From Streptomyces rugosispiralis (GTDB lineage: Bacteria; Actinomycetota; Actinomycetes; Streptomycetales; Streptomycetaceae), in the NCBI RefSeq assembly GCF_024505145.1, contig NZ_JANIAA010000006.1:62001-126000 (forward strand): a stretch of DNA of 64,000 bases. The letters run 5' to 3'. Positions 9,406-18,380 of the stretch are shown piece by piece. The translations under genes and the position numbers were made by a program. The notes under the pieces are model-generated. The model had not been told where the DNA came from. It ran no database searches and was given only the letters and a program-made list of their open reading frames with translations. How positions within the stretch are numbered: the first letter of the stretch is position 1; every line of letters starts with the position of its first letter.

Positions 9406-9510
9406 GGGCGCGCTCAGCCTCGCGCCCCCGGGCGTGCTGAGTCTCGGGCGCGCTCCGTCTCGCGCCCCCGGGCGCGCTCAGCCTCGCGTGGGCGCGCTCA
9501 GCCTCGCGCG
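9406..9510. repeat. Tandem array on the 3' end of the ABC ATPase gene
   Basis: Five imperfect units built on GGGCGCGCTCAGCCTCGCG lie end to end. The last contains the stop codon of the minus-strand ATPase gene (TCA at 9498-9500), and at least two earlier units carry the same TCA. Confidence 0.8.
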
Positions 9511-10370
9511 GCCTGCCAGGGCGCGCCCGGGACGACCAGGGGGCTGCCGGTCACCGGGTCCGGGACGACCACCGAGTCGAGGCCGAAGACCTCGTGCACC
9601 AGCTCCGCCGTGACGACGTCCCCCGGGCGGCCGCGTGCCACGACGCCGCCGCCCTTCATCGCGATCAGATGGTCGGCGTAGCGGGCGGCCTGGTTGAGGT
9701 CGTGCAGGACGGCGACGACCGTACGGCCGCGTTCGTGGTTGAGCTGGCGGACCAGGTCCAGCACCTCCACCTGGTGGGAGATGTCCAGGTACGTCGTCGG
9801 CTCGTCCAGCAGCAGCAGGTCGGTCTCCTGCGCGAGCGCCATCGCGATCCATACGCGCTGCCGCTGCCCGCCCGACAGCTCGTCCACCGGGCGGTCGGCG
9901 AGCGCCGTCACATCCGTGCGCTCCATGGCGTCCGTGACGGCCCGTTCGTCCTCCTCCGACCACTGCTGCCACCACCGCTGATGCGGCTGGCGGCCACGGG
10001 AGACGAGATCGGCGACGGTGATCGCCTCGGGCGCGACCGGGGTCTGCGGAAGCAGCCCCACGGACTGGGCGATCTTCTTCGTCGGGATGCGCGAGAGATC
10101 CGTGCCGTCGAGGAGCACGGCGCCGCCGCGCGGCCGCAGCAGCCGCCCCAGGGCGCGCAGCAGGGTGGACTTGCCGCAGGCGTTGGGGCCGACGATGACC
10201 GTGACCTCGCCGTCGGGTATCTCCAGGTCCAGCCCGTCCACGACGGTGCGGTCCTCGTACGCGAGGGTCAGCTCGCGTGCGGTGAGCCGGTTCGGCCGGT
10301 TCGCGGCGGCGGCTTCCGCCGGTCCTGCCTCCGGGCTCGTTCCTCCCGTTGTGGACGCCGAAGCGGTCAT
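9498..10370 (-). CDS. Iron-siderophore ABC transporter, ATP-binding protein (FecE type)
   Basis: 290 residues. It powers uptake of ferric siderophores through the two permeases encoded upstream. Walker [12 protein letters not shown] lies near residue 61, the signature [10 protein letters not shown] near 162 and Walker [13 protein letters not shown] near 182, as expected for the FepC/FecE family. The N-terminal ~25 residues are an Ala-rich extension. The ATG at 10370 overlaps the permease stop as ATGA, so it is the last gene of a three-gene operon read leftwards. No binding-protein gene is present in the cluster; the receptor must be encoded elsewhere. Confidence 0.93.
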   Translation of the reverse strand: MTASASTTGGTSPEAGPAEAAAANRPNRLTARELTLAYEDRTVVDGLDLEIPDGEVTVIVGPNACGKSTLLRALGRLLRPRGGAVLLDGTDLSRIPTKKIAQSVGLLPQTPVAPEAITVADLVSRGRQPHQRWWQQWSEEDERAVTDAMERTDVTALADRPVDELSGGQRQRVWIAMALAQETDLLLLDEPTTYLDISHQVEVLDLVRQLNHERGRTVVAVLHDLNQAARYADHLIAMKGGGVVARGRPGDVVTAELVHEVFGLDSVVVPDPVTGSPLVVPGAPWQAARG

Positions 10371-11515
10371 GCGGCGGTGCCTCCCTTACGGCCGCGTCCT
10401 CCGGAAGACAGCAGCAGGTGGATCAGATACGGGGCGCCGACCGCGGCCGTCAGCACACCCACCGGCAGTTCGGTCGGCGCGAACAGCTTGCGGGCCAGCA
10501 GATCGGCGGTGACGACGATGAAGGCTCCGATCAGGGCCGAGCACAGCAGCGGGATCTGGGCGGTCCTGGTCATCCGGCGGGCGATCTGCGGGGCGAGCAG
10601 GGCCACGAAGTCCACCGGGCCGGCCGCGCCCGTCGCCATCGACGCGAGGACGACGCCGAGGGCCACCAGGCCCAGCCGCACCCGCCCGAGCCGTACGCCC
10701 AGCGCGGTCGCCGTGTCGTCGTCCATGGACACCGTGCGCTGCGCCCGCGCCGCCCACAGCACGCCCGGCAGCAGCACCAGCAGCGCCCAGCCGAGCGGAG
10801 CGGCCTCGTTCCAGCCGCGTCCGTTGAGCGAACCGGTCATCCACACCTTCGCCTGCTGGGCCACCAGATAGTCGCCCTTGGTCAGGAAGAGGTGGGTGAT
10901 CGAGCGCAGCGCGACGGCGAAGCCGATGCCGATGAGCACGAAGCGGGCCGCCTGGAGCCCGCCGCGCCAGGCGAAGACGTACACCAGCCCGGCGGCGGCG
11001 AGACCGCCGAGTACGGAGAGGTACGGCAGAACGGCGTAGGAGGCGACCCCGTAGGTCATCGCGCCCACGGTCACCGCGCTCGCGCCCTGGCTGACGCCGA
11101 TGATGTCGGGGCTCGCGAGGGGGTTGCGGGCCACCGTCTGGATCAGCGCGCCCGCGATGCCGAAGGCGGCGCCGACCATCAGGCCGAGCGTCATCCGGGG
11201 CAGCCGCAGCGTGCCGACGACGAGGTCGTTCGGGGTGGCCGGACCGAGGCCCCACTGGGTGTGCAGAACGGCCTTCACGGCGCCGCCGGGGCCGACGAAG
11301 CTCTCGCCGACGCATAGATACGTCACACAGACGGCGGCGGTGGCCAGGGCCAGCCCGATCGCGACGAGGGCCGAGCGGCGGTGCAGCAGGAACGATCCGC
11401 CACGTCCGCCGGGCCCGTTGCCCTTGCTACGGATCAGGTTGCTCTTGACGCGGATCAGGCCGTACCCGGCCGGGCGGACCGTACGGACGTCGGTACGGCT
11501 CTCCGTCGCGCTCAC
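10367..11515 (-). CDS. Iron-siderophore ABC transporter permease (FecCD family), second gene
   Basis: 382 residues with about ten membrane segments typical of the BtuC/FecCD fold, including the family motifs [20 protein letters not shown] and GVSQGA and the [15 protein letters not shown] segment. A ~45-residue basic cytoplasmic N-terminus precedes the first segment. It pairs with the next permease to form the channel for ferric siderophores. The GTG at 11515 overlaps the upstream stop by four bases (GTGA), indicating translational coupling. Confidence 0.92.
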   Translation of the reverse strand: MSATESRTDVRTVRPAGYGLIRVKSNLIRSKGNGPGGRGGSFLLHRRSALVAIGLALATAAVCVTYLCVGESFVGPGGAVKAVLHTQWGLGPATPNDLVVGTLRLPRMTLGLMVGAAFGIAGALIQTVARNPLASPDIIGVSQGASAVTVGAMTYGVASYAVLPYLSVLGGLAAAGLVYVFAWRGGLQAARFVLIGIGFAVALRSITHLFLTKGDYLVAQQAKVWMTGSLNGRGWNEAAPLGWALLVLLPGVLWAARAQRTVSMDDDTATALGVRLGRVRLGLVALGVVLASMATGAAGPVDFVALLAPQIARRMTRTAQIPLLCSALIGAFIVVTADLLARKLFAPTELPVGVLTAAVGAPYLIHLLLSSGGRGRKGGTAA

Positions 11516-12651
11516 GCGGCCACCGCCTTCCGGCGCACCAGCGTGACCAGGAACGGCACCCCGATCAGCGCGGTCATCACGCCCGCCGGGACCTCGCTCG
11601 GCGGGAAGACGACCCGGCCCACCACATCCGAGACCAGCAGCATCACCGGGCCGATCAGGGCGGCCATCGGCAGCACCCAGCGGTGGCCGGTGCCGACGAT
11701 CGCGCGGGCGATATGGGGGACCGCGAGGCCGATGAACGCGAGCGGACCGGCGGCGGCCACCCCGACGCCGGTGAGGATCGTGGCGCCGAGGGCCGCGACG
11801 ATCCGTACGGCCGCCACGTTCTGGCCGAGCCCCTTCGCGACGTCCTCGCCGAGCGCCAGCGCGTCAAGACCGCGTGCCACCGCGATCACCAGCACCGTGC
11901 CGACCAGCAGGAACGGCCAGATCTGGCCGACGATCCCGGTGTCACGCCCGGCGAGCGAGCCGATCTGCCAGAAGCGGAACTCGTCCAGGGCCGCCGCCTT
12001 CGTCGTCAGCACGCCCGTCGTCACGGACACCAGCAGGGCGTTGATCGCGGCGCCGGAGAGCGCGAGTTTGACCGGGGTCGCGCCGCCTCGCCCGCTGGTG
12101 GCGATGGCGTAGACGGCGACCGACGCCAGCCCCGCGCCCGCGAAGGCGAACCAGACATAGCCGCTGAGCGTGTGCACCCCGGCGAAGGCGATCGCGAGCA
12201 CCACGCCCACCGAGGCGCCCTGGCTGATGCCGAGGATGCCGGGGTCGGCGATCGGATTGCGGGTGACGCCCTGCATCACGGTGCCCGCCATGGCGAGCGC
12301 CGCGCCGACCATCAGCCCGATGAGGGTGCGCGGCAGCCGCAGGGACCGCACGATGTCGGCGGCGTCGCTGGAACCGCCGTGCAGCAGCGCGTCCAGGACC
12401 GCGCTCGGCGCGATCTGGCGGCTGCCCACGGCGAGGCTCAGCAGAACGGCGAGCAGCAGGGCGACGACGGCCGCGGCCGTCCAGCCGAGGCGGCGGCGGA
12501 CCAGGGAGGCGCGGACGGGTGCGGTGCGGGCCGGGGAGGCGCGGACGGTGGAGTCGTGGACCGGGGAGTCGCGGACGGGGGAGTCGTGGACCGGGGAGTC
12601 GTGGACCAGGGGTGCTCTGGGAGGGCGGTTGCTGGTCCGGTCGGCGGTCAT
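11512..12651 (-). CDS. Iron-siderophore ABC transporter permease (FecCD family), first gene
   Basis: 379 residues, FecCD fold, with GAALAMAGTVMQGVTRNPIA and GISQGASVGVV motifs and AGPLAFIGLAVPHIAR. The first ~45 residues are an odd repeat of VHDSP/VRDSP units encoded by near-identical 15- to 18-bp DNA repeats, another in-frame expansion. It is the first gene of the operon; the ATG at 12651 lies 28 bases from an iron box at 12679-12697, so the operon is probably repressed by DmdR1 when iron is plentiful. Substrate (ferric siderophore) is inferred from family and regulation. Confidence 0.92.
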   Translation of the reverse strand: MTADRTSNRPPRAPLVHDSPVHDSPVRDSPVHDSTVRASPARTAPVRASLVRRRLGWTAAAVVALLLAVLLSLAVGSRQIAPSAVLDALLHGGSSDAADIVRSLRLPRTLIGLMVGAALAMAGTVMQGVTRNPIADPGILGISQGASVGVVLAIAFAGVHTLSGYVWFAFAGAGLASVAVYAIATSGRGGATPVKLALSGAAINALLVSVTTGVLTTKAAALDEFRFWQIGSLAGRDTGIVGQIWPFLLVGTVLVIAVARGLDALALGEDVAKGLGQNVAAVRIVAALGATILTGVGVAAAGPLAFIGLAVPHIARAIVGTGHRWVLPMAALIGPVMLLVSDVVGRVVFPPSEVPAGVMTALIGVPFLVTLVRRKAVAA

Positions 12652-12678
12652 CGCGTCCGTTCGCTCGTCGCTACGAAG

Positions 12679-12697
12679 TTAGGCGAGGCTAAGTGTA
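12679..12697. promoter_or_regulatory. Candidate iron box (DmdR1/DtxR operator)
   Basis: The sequence TTAGGCGAGGCTAAGTGTA matches the actinobacterial iron-box core TTAGGTTAGGCTAACCTAA well in its left two thirds (TTAGG and AGGCTAA) and poorly in its right third. It lies just upstream of the siderophore ABC operon and within the shared promoter region with the HAD gene. The regulator gene dmdR1 is in this same window at 57354. Confidence 0.7.
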
Positions 12698-12725
12698 TGG
12701 GGTGGGCCAAGGCACAATGGCGGGC

Positions 12726-13358
12726 ATGTCTTCGCACTCCGCTCTCACCGTCGGCTTCGACCTCGACATGACCCTCATCGACTCCCGGCCGGGCATCAAG
12801 GCGGCGTACGAGGCGCTCTCGGCCCGGACCGGCACCTACATCGACTCCGACCTCGCCATCACCCGGCTCGGCCCGCCGCTGGAGCAGGAACTGGTGCACT
12901 GGTTCCCCGATGAGCGCATCGAGGAGATGGGCGACCTCTACCGCGAGCTCTACCCGGAGTACGCGATAGCGCCCACCCCGGCCATGAAGGGCGCGCGGGA
13001 GGCGATCGAGGCCGTGCGGCGGGCGGGCGGCCGGGCCATCGTCGTCACCGCGAAGCACGAGCCCAACGCCAAGCTGCACCTGAGCCACCTGGGCATCGAG
13101 GCGGACGCGGTGATCGGCTGGCTGTGGGCCGAGGCCAAGGCGGAGGCGCTGCGGGAGTACGGGGCGACGGTGTACGTCGGGGACCACACGGGTGACGTAC
13201 GGGGCGCCCGTACGGCCGGTGCGCTGTCCGTGGCGGTCGCCACCGGGCCCTGCGCGAAGGACGAGCTGCTCGCGGCCGGCGCGGATGTCGTGCTGGACGA
13301 TCTGACGGCGTTCCCGGCCTGGCTGTCGGGTCACATAGGTGATCGCACGGCGGGCTGA
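12726..13358 (+). CDS. HAD-family hydrolase (phosphoglycolate phosphatase-like)
   Basis: 210 residues. The haloacid dehalogenase catalytic motif FDLDMTLID (nucleophile Asp12, acid Asp14) is near the N-terminus, the motif II/III lysine appears in VVTAKHEPNAK, and the metal-binding motif IV is VYVGDHTGDV. A helical cap domain lies between. It probably dephosphorylates a small phosphorylated metabolite; the substrate is not evident. ATG 12726 is preferred because it sits closest to the conserved start of the fold; ATG 12717 and GTG 12693 are in frame. It is divergent from the iron-transport operon and shares its control region. Confidence 0.88.
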   Translation: MSSHSALTVGFDLDMTLIDSRPGIKAAYEALSARTGTYIDSDLAITRLGPPLEQELVHWFPDERIEEMGDLYRELYPEYAIAPTPAMKGAREAIEAVRRAGGRAIVVTAKHEPNAKLHLSHLGIEADAVIGWLWAEAKAEALREYGATVYVGDHTGDVRGARTAGALSVAVATGPCAKDELLAAGADVVLDDLTAFPAWLSGHIGDRTAG

Positions 13359-13362
13359 GCCG

Positions 13363-13380
13363 CCCGGTTCACCCGGTTCA
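13363..13380. repeat. 9-bp tandem repeat on a gene 3' end
   Basis: Two perfect copies of CCCGGTTCA. The right copy holds the stop codon (TCA at 13378-13380) of the minus-strand membrane protein, and the left copy supplies a second in-frame stop. Confidence 0.7.
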
Positions 13381-13686
13381 CCCGGACGGCGGTACGGGTG
13401 GCCGCGACACCCGGGCGGCGGTCGCGGCCTCCCGCCGCTGTGCCGCGATGGAGCGCAGCAGCCCGACGGCGGCGAGCGCGAAGCCGACGCCCATCAGCAT
13501 GCATACGAAGTACGCCACCGAGGGCAGCGGATCCGCGCCCAGAAAGAGCGGTGCGACGGTGACGAGCGTGGCCACCGCTCCGATGGCGAAAACGATGACG
13601 CCGGACCGGACGAGCTTGTCACCGGGAAGGGGCGCCTCTCGGAGGTGGCCGGGGGAGCCGCCGCGGTGCGGGGTTTCATTACTCAC
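13378..13686 (-). CDS. Small two-span membrane protein, function unknown
   Basis: 102 residues from GTG 13686 (VSNETPHRGG...). Two hydrophobic segments, SGVIVFAIGAVATLVTVAPL and a second around VAYFVCMLMGVGFALAAVGL, are followed by a basic C-terminal tail. The open frame extends upstream to 13761, but the added residues are Arg-rich and lack a ribosome site. It converges on the HAD gene with only 19 bases between stops. I do not recognise a function. Confidence 0.65.
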   Translation of the reverse strand: MSNETPHRGGSPGHLREAPLPGDKLVRSGVIVFAIGAVATLVTVAPLFLGADPLPSVAYFVCMLMGVGFALAAVGLLRSIAAQRREAATAARVSRPPVPPSG

Positions 13687-13854
13687 CGGACCAGGGTAGA
13701 TCCGTGCCAGAGCGCGCATAGGAACCACCCGGGTACGTCTTGTCACCAGGCTCGGGACCATTAGCCTTGGTGGTGGCGGGTCTTACGACCCGCTCTAGTG
13801 CTATCGAGAGCTGTTTTTCCGTGTTTTCCGACGAGCGACGAGGACGAGACAGAC

Positions 13855-14238
13855 GTGCCTACCGGCAAGGTCAAGTGGTTCAACAGTGAGAAGGGCTTTG
13901 GCTTTCTCTCCCGCGATGACGGTGGCGACGTCTTCGTTCACTCGTCGGTGCTTCCGGAAGGCGTCGACTCACTGAAGCCGGGACAGCGCGTCGAATTCGG
14001 CGTGGTGGCCGGAAATCGCGGGGATCAGGCATTGTCCGTCACCGTTCTCGATCCGACTCCCTCCGTCGCGGCCGCCCAGCGCCGCAAGCCGGATGAGCTG
14101 GCGTCCATCGTCCAGGATCTGACCACCCTGCTGGAGAATGTGACGCAGCAGCTCGAGCGCGGCCGCTATCCGGACAAGGCACATGGCCACAAGATCGCGG
14201 GCATGCTGCGCGCGGTGGCCGACCAGCTCGACGTCTGA
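13855..14238 (+). CDS. Cold-shock-domain protein (127 aa)
   Basis: 127 residues from GTG 13855. The N-terminal ~67 residues are a cold-shock domain with both RNA-binding motifs ([10 protein letters not shown] and DVFVHSSVL). The following ~60 residues ([20 protein letters not shown] and on) are a helical extension absent from CspA and typical of the longer Streptomyces proteins. It likely acts as an RNA chaperone or translation modulator. A very strong palindromic terminator follows at 14326-14355. As I recall, the Streptomyces coelicolor equivalent also sits beside mqnD. Confidence 0.93.
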   Translation: MPTGKVKWFNSEKGFGFLSRDDGGDVFVHSSVLPEGVDSLKPGQRVEFGVVAGNRGDQALSVTVLDPTPSVAAAQRRKPDELASIVQDLTTLLENVTQQLERGRYPDKAHGHKIAGMLRAVADQLDV

Positions 14239-14325
14239 CCGGGGCTGGGCTGAGCCCGGTCTGAGCCCGGTCTGAGTCCGACCTGAGCGGCCCGGTACGC
14301 ATCGGCACATACGACATCCCGTCGG

Positions 14326-14355
14326 CGGAGCCGGATGGAATTCCATCCGGCTCCG
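14326..14355. terminator. Bidirectional terminator, perfect 30-bp palindrome
   Basis: Fifteen-base arms CGGAGCCGGATGGAA and its exact complement meet without a spacer, followed by TTTGG. It separates the converging cold-shock gene and mqnD and could stop both transcripts. Confidence 0.9.
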
Positions 14356-14382
14356 TTTGGCGTGCGGCCACTCGCCGAAGCG

Positions 14383-15273
14383 TCAGACCGCGTCCAGCGC
14401 CCCGGGGGCGAGGGGCGGTACCAGCCCCTCGGCCGCCGCGCGGGTCAGCAGCCCGCGCACCGCGGCGTAGCCGCTCTCGCCGAGGTCGGCGGTGAACTCG
14501 TTGACGTACAGCCCGATGTGCTGATCGGCGACGGCCGGGTCCATCTCCTGGGCGTGCTCCAGGACATACGCCCGCGACGCCTCCGGGTCGTCCCAGGCCA
14601 TCCGCACCGACCTCCGGGCGGCGTCGGCGAGTTCCCGCAGCCGCTCGGCGCCCAGTGACCGCTTGGCGATGATCGCGCCGAGCGGGATCGGCAGACCGGT
14701 GGTCCGCTCCCAGTGCTCGCCCATGTCAGCCAGGCAGTGCAGCCCGTAATTCTGATAGGTGAACCGGGCCTCGTGGATGACCAGCCCGGCGTCGACCTCG
14801 CCGTCCCGCACCGCGGGCATGATCGCGTGGAACGGCAGCACCTTGATCTCGCCGACCCCGCCCGGCACCTCGGCGGCGGCCCACAGCCGGAAGAGCAGAT
14901 ACGCGGTCGAACGCTCGCTCGGCACCGCGACCGTCTTCCCCGCCAGTTCCTTGCCGGTGAGCTGCTGCCCCTCGCCGGGCCGCCGCGTGAGCACCAGCGG
15001 ACCGCAGCCGCGGCCGAGCGCACCGCCGCAGGGCAGCAGCGCGTAGTCGTCCAGCACCCACGGCAGTACGGCGTACGACACCTTCAGTACGTCGAACTCA
15101 CCGCGCTCGGCCATCCCGTTGGTGATGTCGATGTCGGCGAAGGTGACATCGAGCGCGGGCGCGCCGGGGACGCGGCCGTGGGCCCAGGCGTCGAAGACGA
15201 AGGTGTCGTTGGGGCACGGGGAGTAGGCGATCTTCAAAGGCTCAGTCAGGGGCTCGCTCAAGGGCTCAGTCAC
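14383..15273 (-). CDS. mqnD: 1,4-dihydroxy-6-naphthoate synthase
   Basis: 296 residues. MqnD converts cyclic dehypoxanthine futalosine to 1,4-dihydroxy-6-naphthoate in the futalosine route to menaquinone. The protein has the periplasmic-binding-protein-like fold of the family; YSPCPNDTFVFDAW near the N-terminus and FDVLKVSYAVLPWVL are characteristic. The GTG start at 15273 overlaps the mqnB stop (GTGA), so the two are translationally coupled. The first 13 residues are a repeat (EPLSEPLTEPL) encoded by three 12-bp units at 15238-15273. Confidence 0.93.
   Translation of the reverse strand: MTEPLSEPLTEPLKIAYSPCPNDTFVFDAWAHGRVPGAPALDVTFADIDITNGMAERGEFDVLKVSYAVLPWVLDDYALLPCGGALGRGCGPLVLTRRPGEGQQLTGKELAGKTVAVPSERSTAYLLFRLWAAAEVPGGVGEIKVLPFHAIMPAVRDGEVDAGLVIHEARFTYQNYGLHCLADMGEHWERTTGLPIPLGAIIAKRSLGAERLRELADAARRSVRMAWDDPEASRAYVLEHAQEMDPAVADQHIGLYVNEFTADLGESGYAAVRGLLTRAAAEGLVPPLAPGALDAV
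15238..15273. repeat. Three 12-bp tandem units at the mqnB/mqnD junction
   Basis: Units AGGCTCAGTCAG, GGGCTCGCTCAA and GGGCTCAGTCAC span the last codon of mqnB and the first codons of mqnD. The array contains the mqnB stop (TCA 15270-15272) and encodes the repeated N-terminus of MqnD. Confidence 0.8.
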
Positions 15274-16055
15274 TGCCGGGTTCCTTTCGGGTCAAAGGTC
15301 CAGGTGCCGAGGAGGGGGGCGATGGCCGCGAAGGCGCCCGTGAGCGCCTCGAGCGCCTCCCCGATCCGCCAGGCCGCGCGGTCGCGCGGTCCGACGGCGT
15401 TGGAGACCGTCCGCACTTCCAGGGCGGGCACGGACTGGGCCGCGGCGGCCTCCGCCACGCCGAAGCCCTCCATGGCCTCGGCGACGGCGCGCGGATGGCG
15501 GCGCAGCAGCTCGGCGGCCCGTTCGGCGCTCCCGGTCACGGTCGACACGGTGAGCACGGTGCCGCGCACGGCGTCCGTCGCCTCGGCGACGGCGGCGACG
15601 AGCGGGGCGGGCGGGAGGTGTTCGACGGTTCCGAAGCCCAGGTCGGTGACGGCGGTGAAGCCGTCGGGGGTCTCGGCGCCCAGGTCGGCGGCGACGATGG
15701 CGTCGGCGATGACGACGGAGCCGAGCCGCGCGGCGGCGCGCTCCGTGGTGGCCGCGGCGGGCCGCGCGGTGGTGAAGCCGCCGCCGATACCGGCGGATAC
15801 GGCGAGGTCGTAGGGGGTACGGGCGACCGCGGCCGCGGTCAGGGCGGCGGCGGTGCCGGCCGCCGCGGCCGCCGGGCCGACCCCGGCGGCCAGGACGTCC
15901 AGGGTGGGCGGCGGCCCGGTGGGCGGCGCCGGGCTCAGCCGGTGGAGCACCCCGCCGGGGACGGGGAGTTCGGCCACCTCGGGGGCCGTGGCGCCGACGC
16001 CCCGTACGACGGCGTCCCGTTCGGCGGGTACGGCCGTGACGATCAGTACGCGCAT
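15270..16055 (-). CDS. mqnB: Futalosine hydrolase
   Basis: 261 residues of the nucleoside phosphorylase/nucleosidase fold. MqnB cleaves futalosine, releasing hypoxanthine and forming dehypoxanthine futalosine for menaquinone synthesis. Visible features: MRVLIVTAVPAERDAV at the N-terminus, the AGIGGGF loop near residue 95, and the purine-site segment AEAMEGFGVAEAAA near 200. Start ATG 16055 has AGGGGGAG seven bases upstream, so the longer open frame to 16079 is not used. It is the first gene of the mqnB-mqnD pair; mqnA and mqnC are not in the window. Confidence 0.93.
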   Translation of the reverse strand: MRVLIVTAVPAERDAVVRGVGATAPEVAELPVPGGVLHRLSPAPPTGPPPTLDVLAAGVGPAAAAAGTAAALTAAAVARTPYDLAVSAGIGGGFTTARPAAATTERAAARLGSVVIADAIVAADLGAETPDGFTAVTDLGFGTVEHLPPAPLVAAVAEATDAVRGTVLTVSTVTGSAERAAELLRRHPRAVAEAMEGFGVAEAAAAQSVPALEVRTVSNAVGPRDRAAWRIGEALEALTGAFAAIAPLLGTWTFDPKGTRQ

Positions 16056-16157
16056 GGGTGACTCCCCCTTGTCACACACAACCCTGTCACGGCGTGGCCG
16101 GTGGCCCGGTAGGACCGGGCCCCGTGCGTCGTCGGCGCTCGATCCGGAGTTCCGCTC

Positions 16158-16217
16158 GTCAGGAGTTCGGTCAGGGGTCCGGTCAGGAGTCTCGTCAGCA
16201 GTCCCGTCAGGAGTCCC
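16158..16217. repeat. Five 12-bp tandem units on the 3' end of the DUF2771 gene
   Basis: Units are GTCAGGAGTTCG, GTCAGGGGTCCG, GTCAGGAGTCTC, GTCAGCAGTCCC and GTCAGGAGTCCC. The last carries the gene's stop (TCA 16207-16209). Because the unit is 12 bp, every copy supplies another in-frame stop. Confidence 0.9.
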
Positions 16218-16713
16218 GTTCCAGCGTGAAGCGCCAGATGCCCTTGACGCCCTGGCTGCTCTTGCCGAGCTCGGCGACCGTGATCGTGACCTTCTTCTCG
16301 AGCGTGGTCTGGCCGGTCTGCGGGTTCTGCCGGGCGAAGAGCGTATCGCTGTCGAAGCTGCGGTACGTCTCCTTGCTCGCCTCGGCCATGACCGGGTTGT
16401 TGGCGATCAGGCCCCAGCTGGACTTGGCGATCTCGGGGTCCACCCCGAGCCGGACCTTCTCCCCGGCGGTCACCTTGATCGTCTTCTCGGGCTTGGCGGA
16501 CAGGCAGTCCTTGAACTTCTTCGAGCTCAGGTCCTTGCCGTCGCCGTAGCAGCCGTTGCTCGCCTCGGCCGTCACGGTGTTCGAACCGACCGTCACCGTT
16601 GCCAGCGGGGTCGGCTTGTCGCAGGCGGAGAGGGCGACGAGCCCGAGGGACACGGCACAGGCGGCGGTGACGGCGCGGCGGCCTTTGCCCCTGGAAAACA
16701 GCGCAGCGGTCAT
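16207..16713 (-). CDS. DUF2771-type lipoprotein
   Basis: 168 residues with a basic N-terminus, a hydrophobic segment and the lipobox LSAC (lipidated Cys about residue 31), so it should be anchored to the outer face of the membrane. The mature part, with SNGCYGDGKDLSSKKFKDCL and a beta-rich remainder, matches the DUF2771 family of actinobacterial lipoproteins as I know it. No function is established. It lies between mqnB and an MFS transporter, both on the same strand, but the spacing suggests its own transcript. Confidence 0.85.
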   Translation of the reverse strand: MTAALFSRGKGRRAVTAACAVSLGLVALSACDKPTPLATVTVGSNTVTAEASNGCYGDGKDLSSKKFKDCLSAKPEKTIKVTAGEKVRLGVDPEIAKSSWGLIANNPVMAEASKETYRSFDSDTLFARQNPQTGQTTLEKKVTITVAELGKSSQGVKGIWRFTLERDS

Positions 16714-16810
16714 GCGGGCAGGCTATCTGGCCGCACCGATCGCCTCGCGCGCGGGTACGACTCGCCGATGGCGGTCCCCGCCGGGGATGGGTGTGGCCCG
16801 GAGCTCCGGG

Positions 16811-16887
16811 AACTCACGCCACCCGTGGGTACGGCGAACTCATGCCACCTGTGGGTACGGCGAATTCACGCCACCCGCGGATACGGC
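16811..16887. repeat. Three 26-bp tandem units on the 3' end of the MFS gene
   Basis: Three units beginning AACTCACGCCACCCGTGGGT (16811-16836, 16837-16862 and 16863-16887). The third encodes the C-terminal residues and stop (TCA 16866-16868) of the transporter; the other two are downstream copies of that end. Confidence 0.9.
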
Positions 16888-18380
16888 ACCCCCTGCCGGG
16901 AGGCGCTCAGCAGCCCGCGGACGCTCAGCGCCGCGCCCAGCGCGATCACCGCCGCGGCGACCGCCATCCCCAGCACCCCGTGCAGCGGCAGCACGATGCC
17001 GATGGCGCCCCCGACGACCCACGCCATCTGGAGCGTCGTCTCGGACCGTGAGAACGCCGAGGTGCGGACCTCCTCCGGGACGTCACGCTGGATCAGCGCG
17101 TCCAGCGACAGCTTGCCCAGCGCCTGCGAGATCCCGGCGGTGGCGGCCACGGCGGCCACCGTCACCGCGCCGTAGAGGGCCGCCGACACGATGAGCACGG
17201 CCAGGGCGGAGCTCAGCACCACCGCGATGATCAGCTCCGGGCCGCGCGTACGCAGCCAGGCGCCGATCGCGGTGCCCAGCGCGTTGCCGCCGCCCGCGCA
17301 GACCGCGGCCAGGCCGAGCGAGATCTCGGGGCCGAGCCCGCCCAGCGGCTGGTCGCGGAGGAGGAAGGCGAGGAAGAGGGTGAGGAACCCGGACAGCGCC
17401 TTCAGCGCGGCACACGCCTGAAGGGCGTGCAGCACGGAGGGGCCGACCGTACTGAGGCCGGGCCGCCGGGACCGGCGCCGCCAGAAGGCGATCCGGGAGA
17501 CGGCCCGGGAGAAGGCGGTCCTGTCCCCGCCGCCGAAGGCGGCTCCTCCGGCCGCCGGGGCGGGCCTGGCCCCGCCCACCCTGGCCTTGGGCTTGCGCAC
17601 CGTCACCGGGAGATGCAGATGGCGCTGCCCCGAGGTCAGCTGCGCCCTGGCCTCGCCCTTCGCGGAGTCCACCTTGTGCGGCAGGGTGAACGACAGGAAT
17701 GCGCCCAGCAGGAAGATCGCGGACGCCCCGTACAGCGGCCAGCTCGGCCCGATCTGATGCAGCCCGGCCCCCAGCGGGGCTGCCGCGCCGGTCGCGAGCA
17801 GCCCGGCCAGGGTGACCCGGGAGTTGGCCTTGACGAGGGAGAAGTGGGGTGGGAGCAGCCGTGGCACGACGGCGGAACGGACGACTCCGTACGCCTTCGA
17901 CGCCACCAGCACGCCCAGCGCCGCCGGATACAGCTCGAGGCCGCCGCCCGCCACCGCGCCCGCCATCGTCAGCGCGAGCACCACGCGGGTCAGCATCGCG
18001 ACCGCCATCGCCGCGCGGCGGCCGTGCGGAACGCGGTCGAGCAGCGGGCCGATGACGGGGGCGAGCAGCGCGAACGGCGCCATGGTGATGACCAGGTAGA
18101 GCGCGACCCGGCCGCGGGCCTCGTCGGTCGGGACCGAGAAGAAGATCGTGGAGGCGAGGGCGACGGTGATCAGCATGTCGCCCGCCGAGTTCACCGCGTG
18201 CAGTTCGATCAGCTTGCCGAGCCCCGACTCACCGGCGCCGTGGGCGTGGGTGGCCCGGCGGATGCCGCGTCCGGCCGCGGTGAAGGGGAGGCGGAGCGCG
18301 GCGGGGGCACGGAGCGCGTGGACGACCCAGCGGCCCGACCTCTTGGTCGAGCCGCCGCTGTACCACCGTGTTCCTGCCAC
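16866..18380 (-). CDS. MFS transporter
   Basis: 504 residues from GTG 18380, with about twelve membrane segments in two halves separated by a long, partly charged central loop (residues ~260-330). The open frame runs on to 18656, but the extra ~92 residues are Arg/Pro-rich and not membrane-like; GTG 18380 starts just before a basic region that leads to the first segment. The C-terminal half contains FSRSETTLQMAWVVGGAIGI. Substrate unknown; it could be an efflux pump. It is divergent from the DUF3027 gene. Confidence 0.82.
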   Translation of the reverse strand: MAGTRWYSGGSTKRSGRWVVHALRAPAALRLPFTAAGRGIRRATHAHGAGESGLGKLIELHAVNSAGDMLITVALASTIFFSVPTDEARGRVALYLVITMAPFALLAPVIGPLLDRVPHGRRAAMAVAMLTRVVLALTMAGAVAGGGLELYPAALGVLVASKAYGVVRSAVVPRLLPPHFSLVKANSRVTLAGLLATGAAAPLGAGLHQIGPSWPLYGASAIFLLGAFLSFTLPHKVDSAKGEARAQLTSGQRHLHLPVTVRKPKARVGGARPAPAAGGAAFGGGDRTAFSRAVSRIAFWRRRSRRPGLSTVGPSVLHALQACAALKALSGFLTLFLAFLLRDQPLGGLGPEISLGLAAVCAGGGNALGTAIGAWLRTRGPELIIAVVLSSALAVLIVSAALYGAVTVAAVAATAGISQALGKLSLDALIQRDVPEEVRTSAFSRSETTLQMAWVVGGAIGIVLPLHGVLGMAVAAAVIALGAALSVRGLLSASRQGVPYPRVA

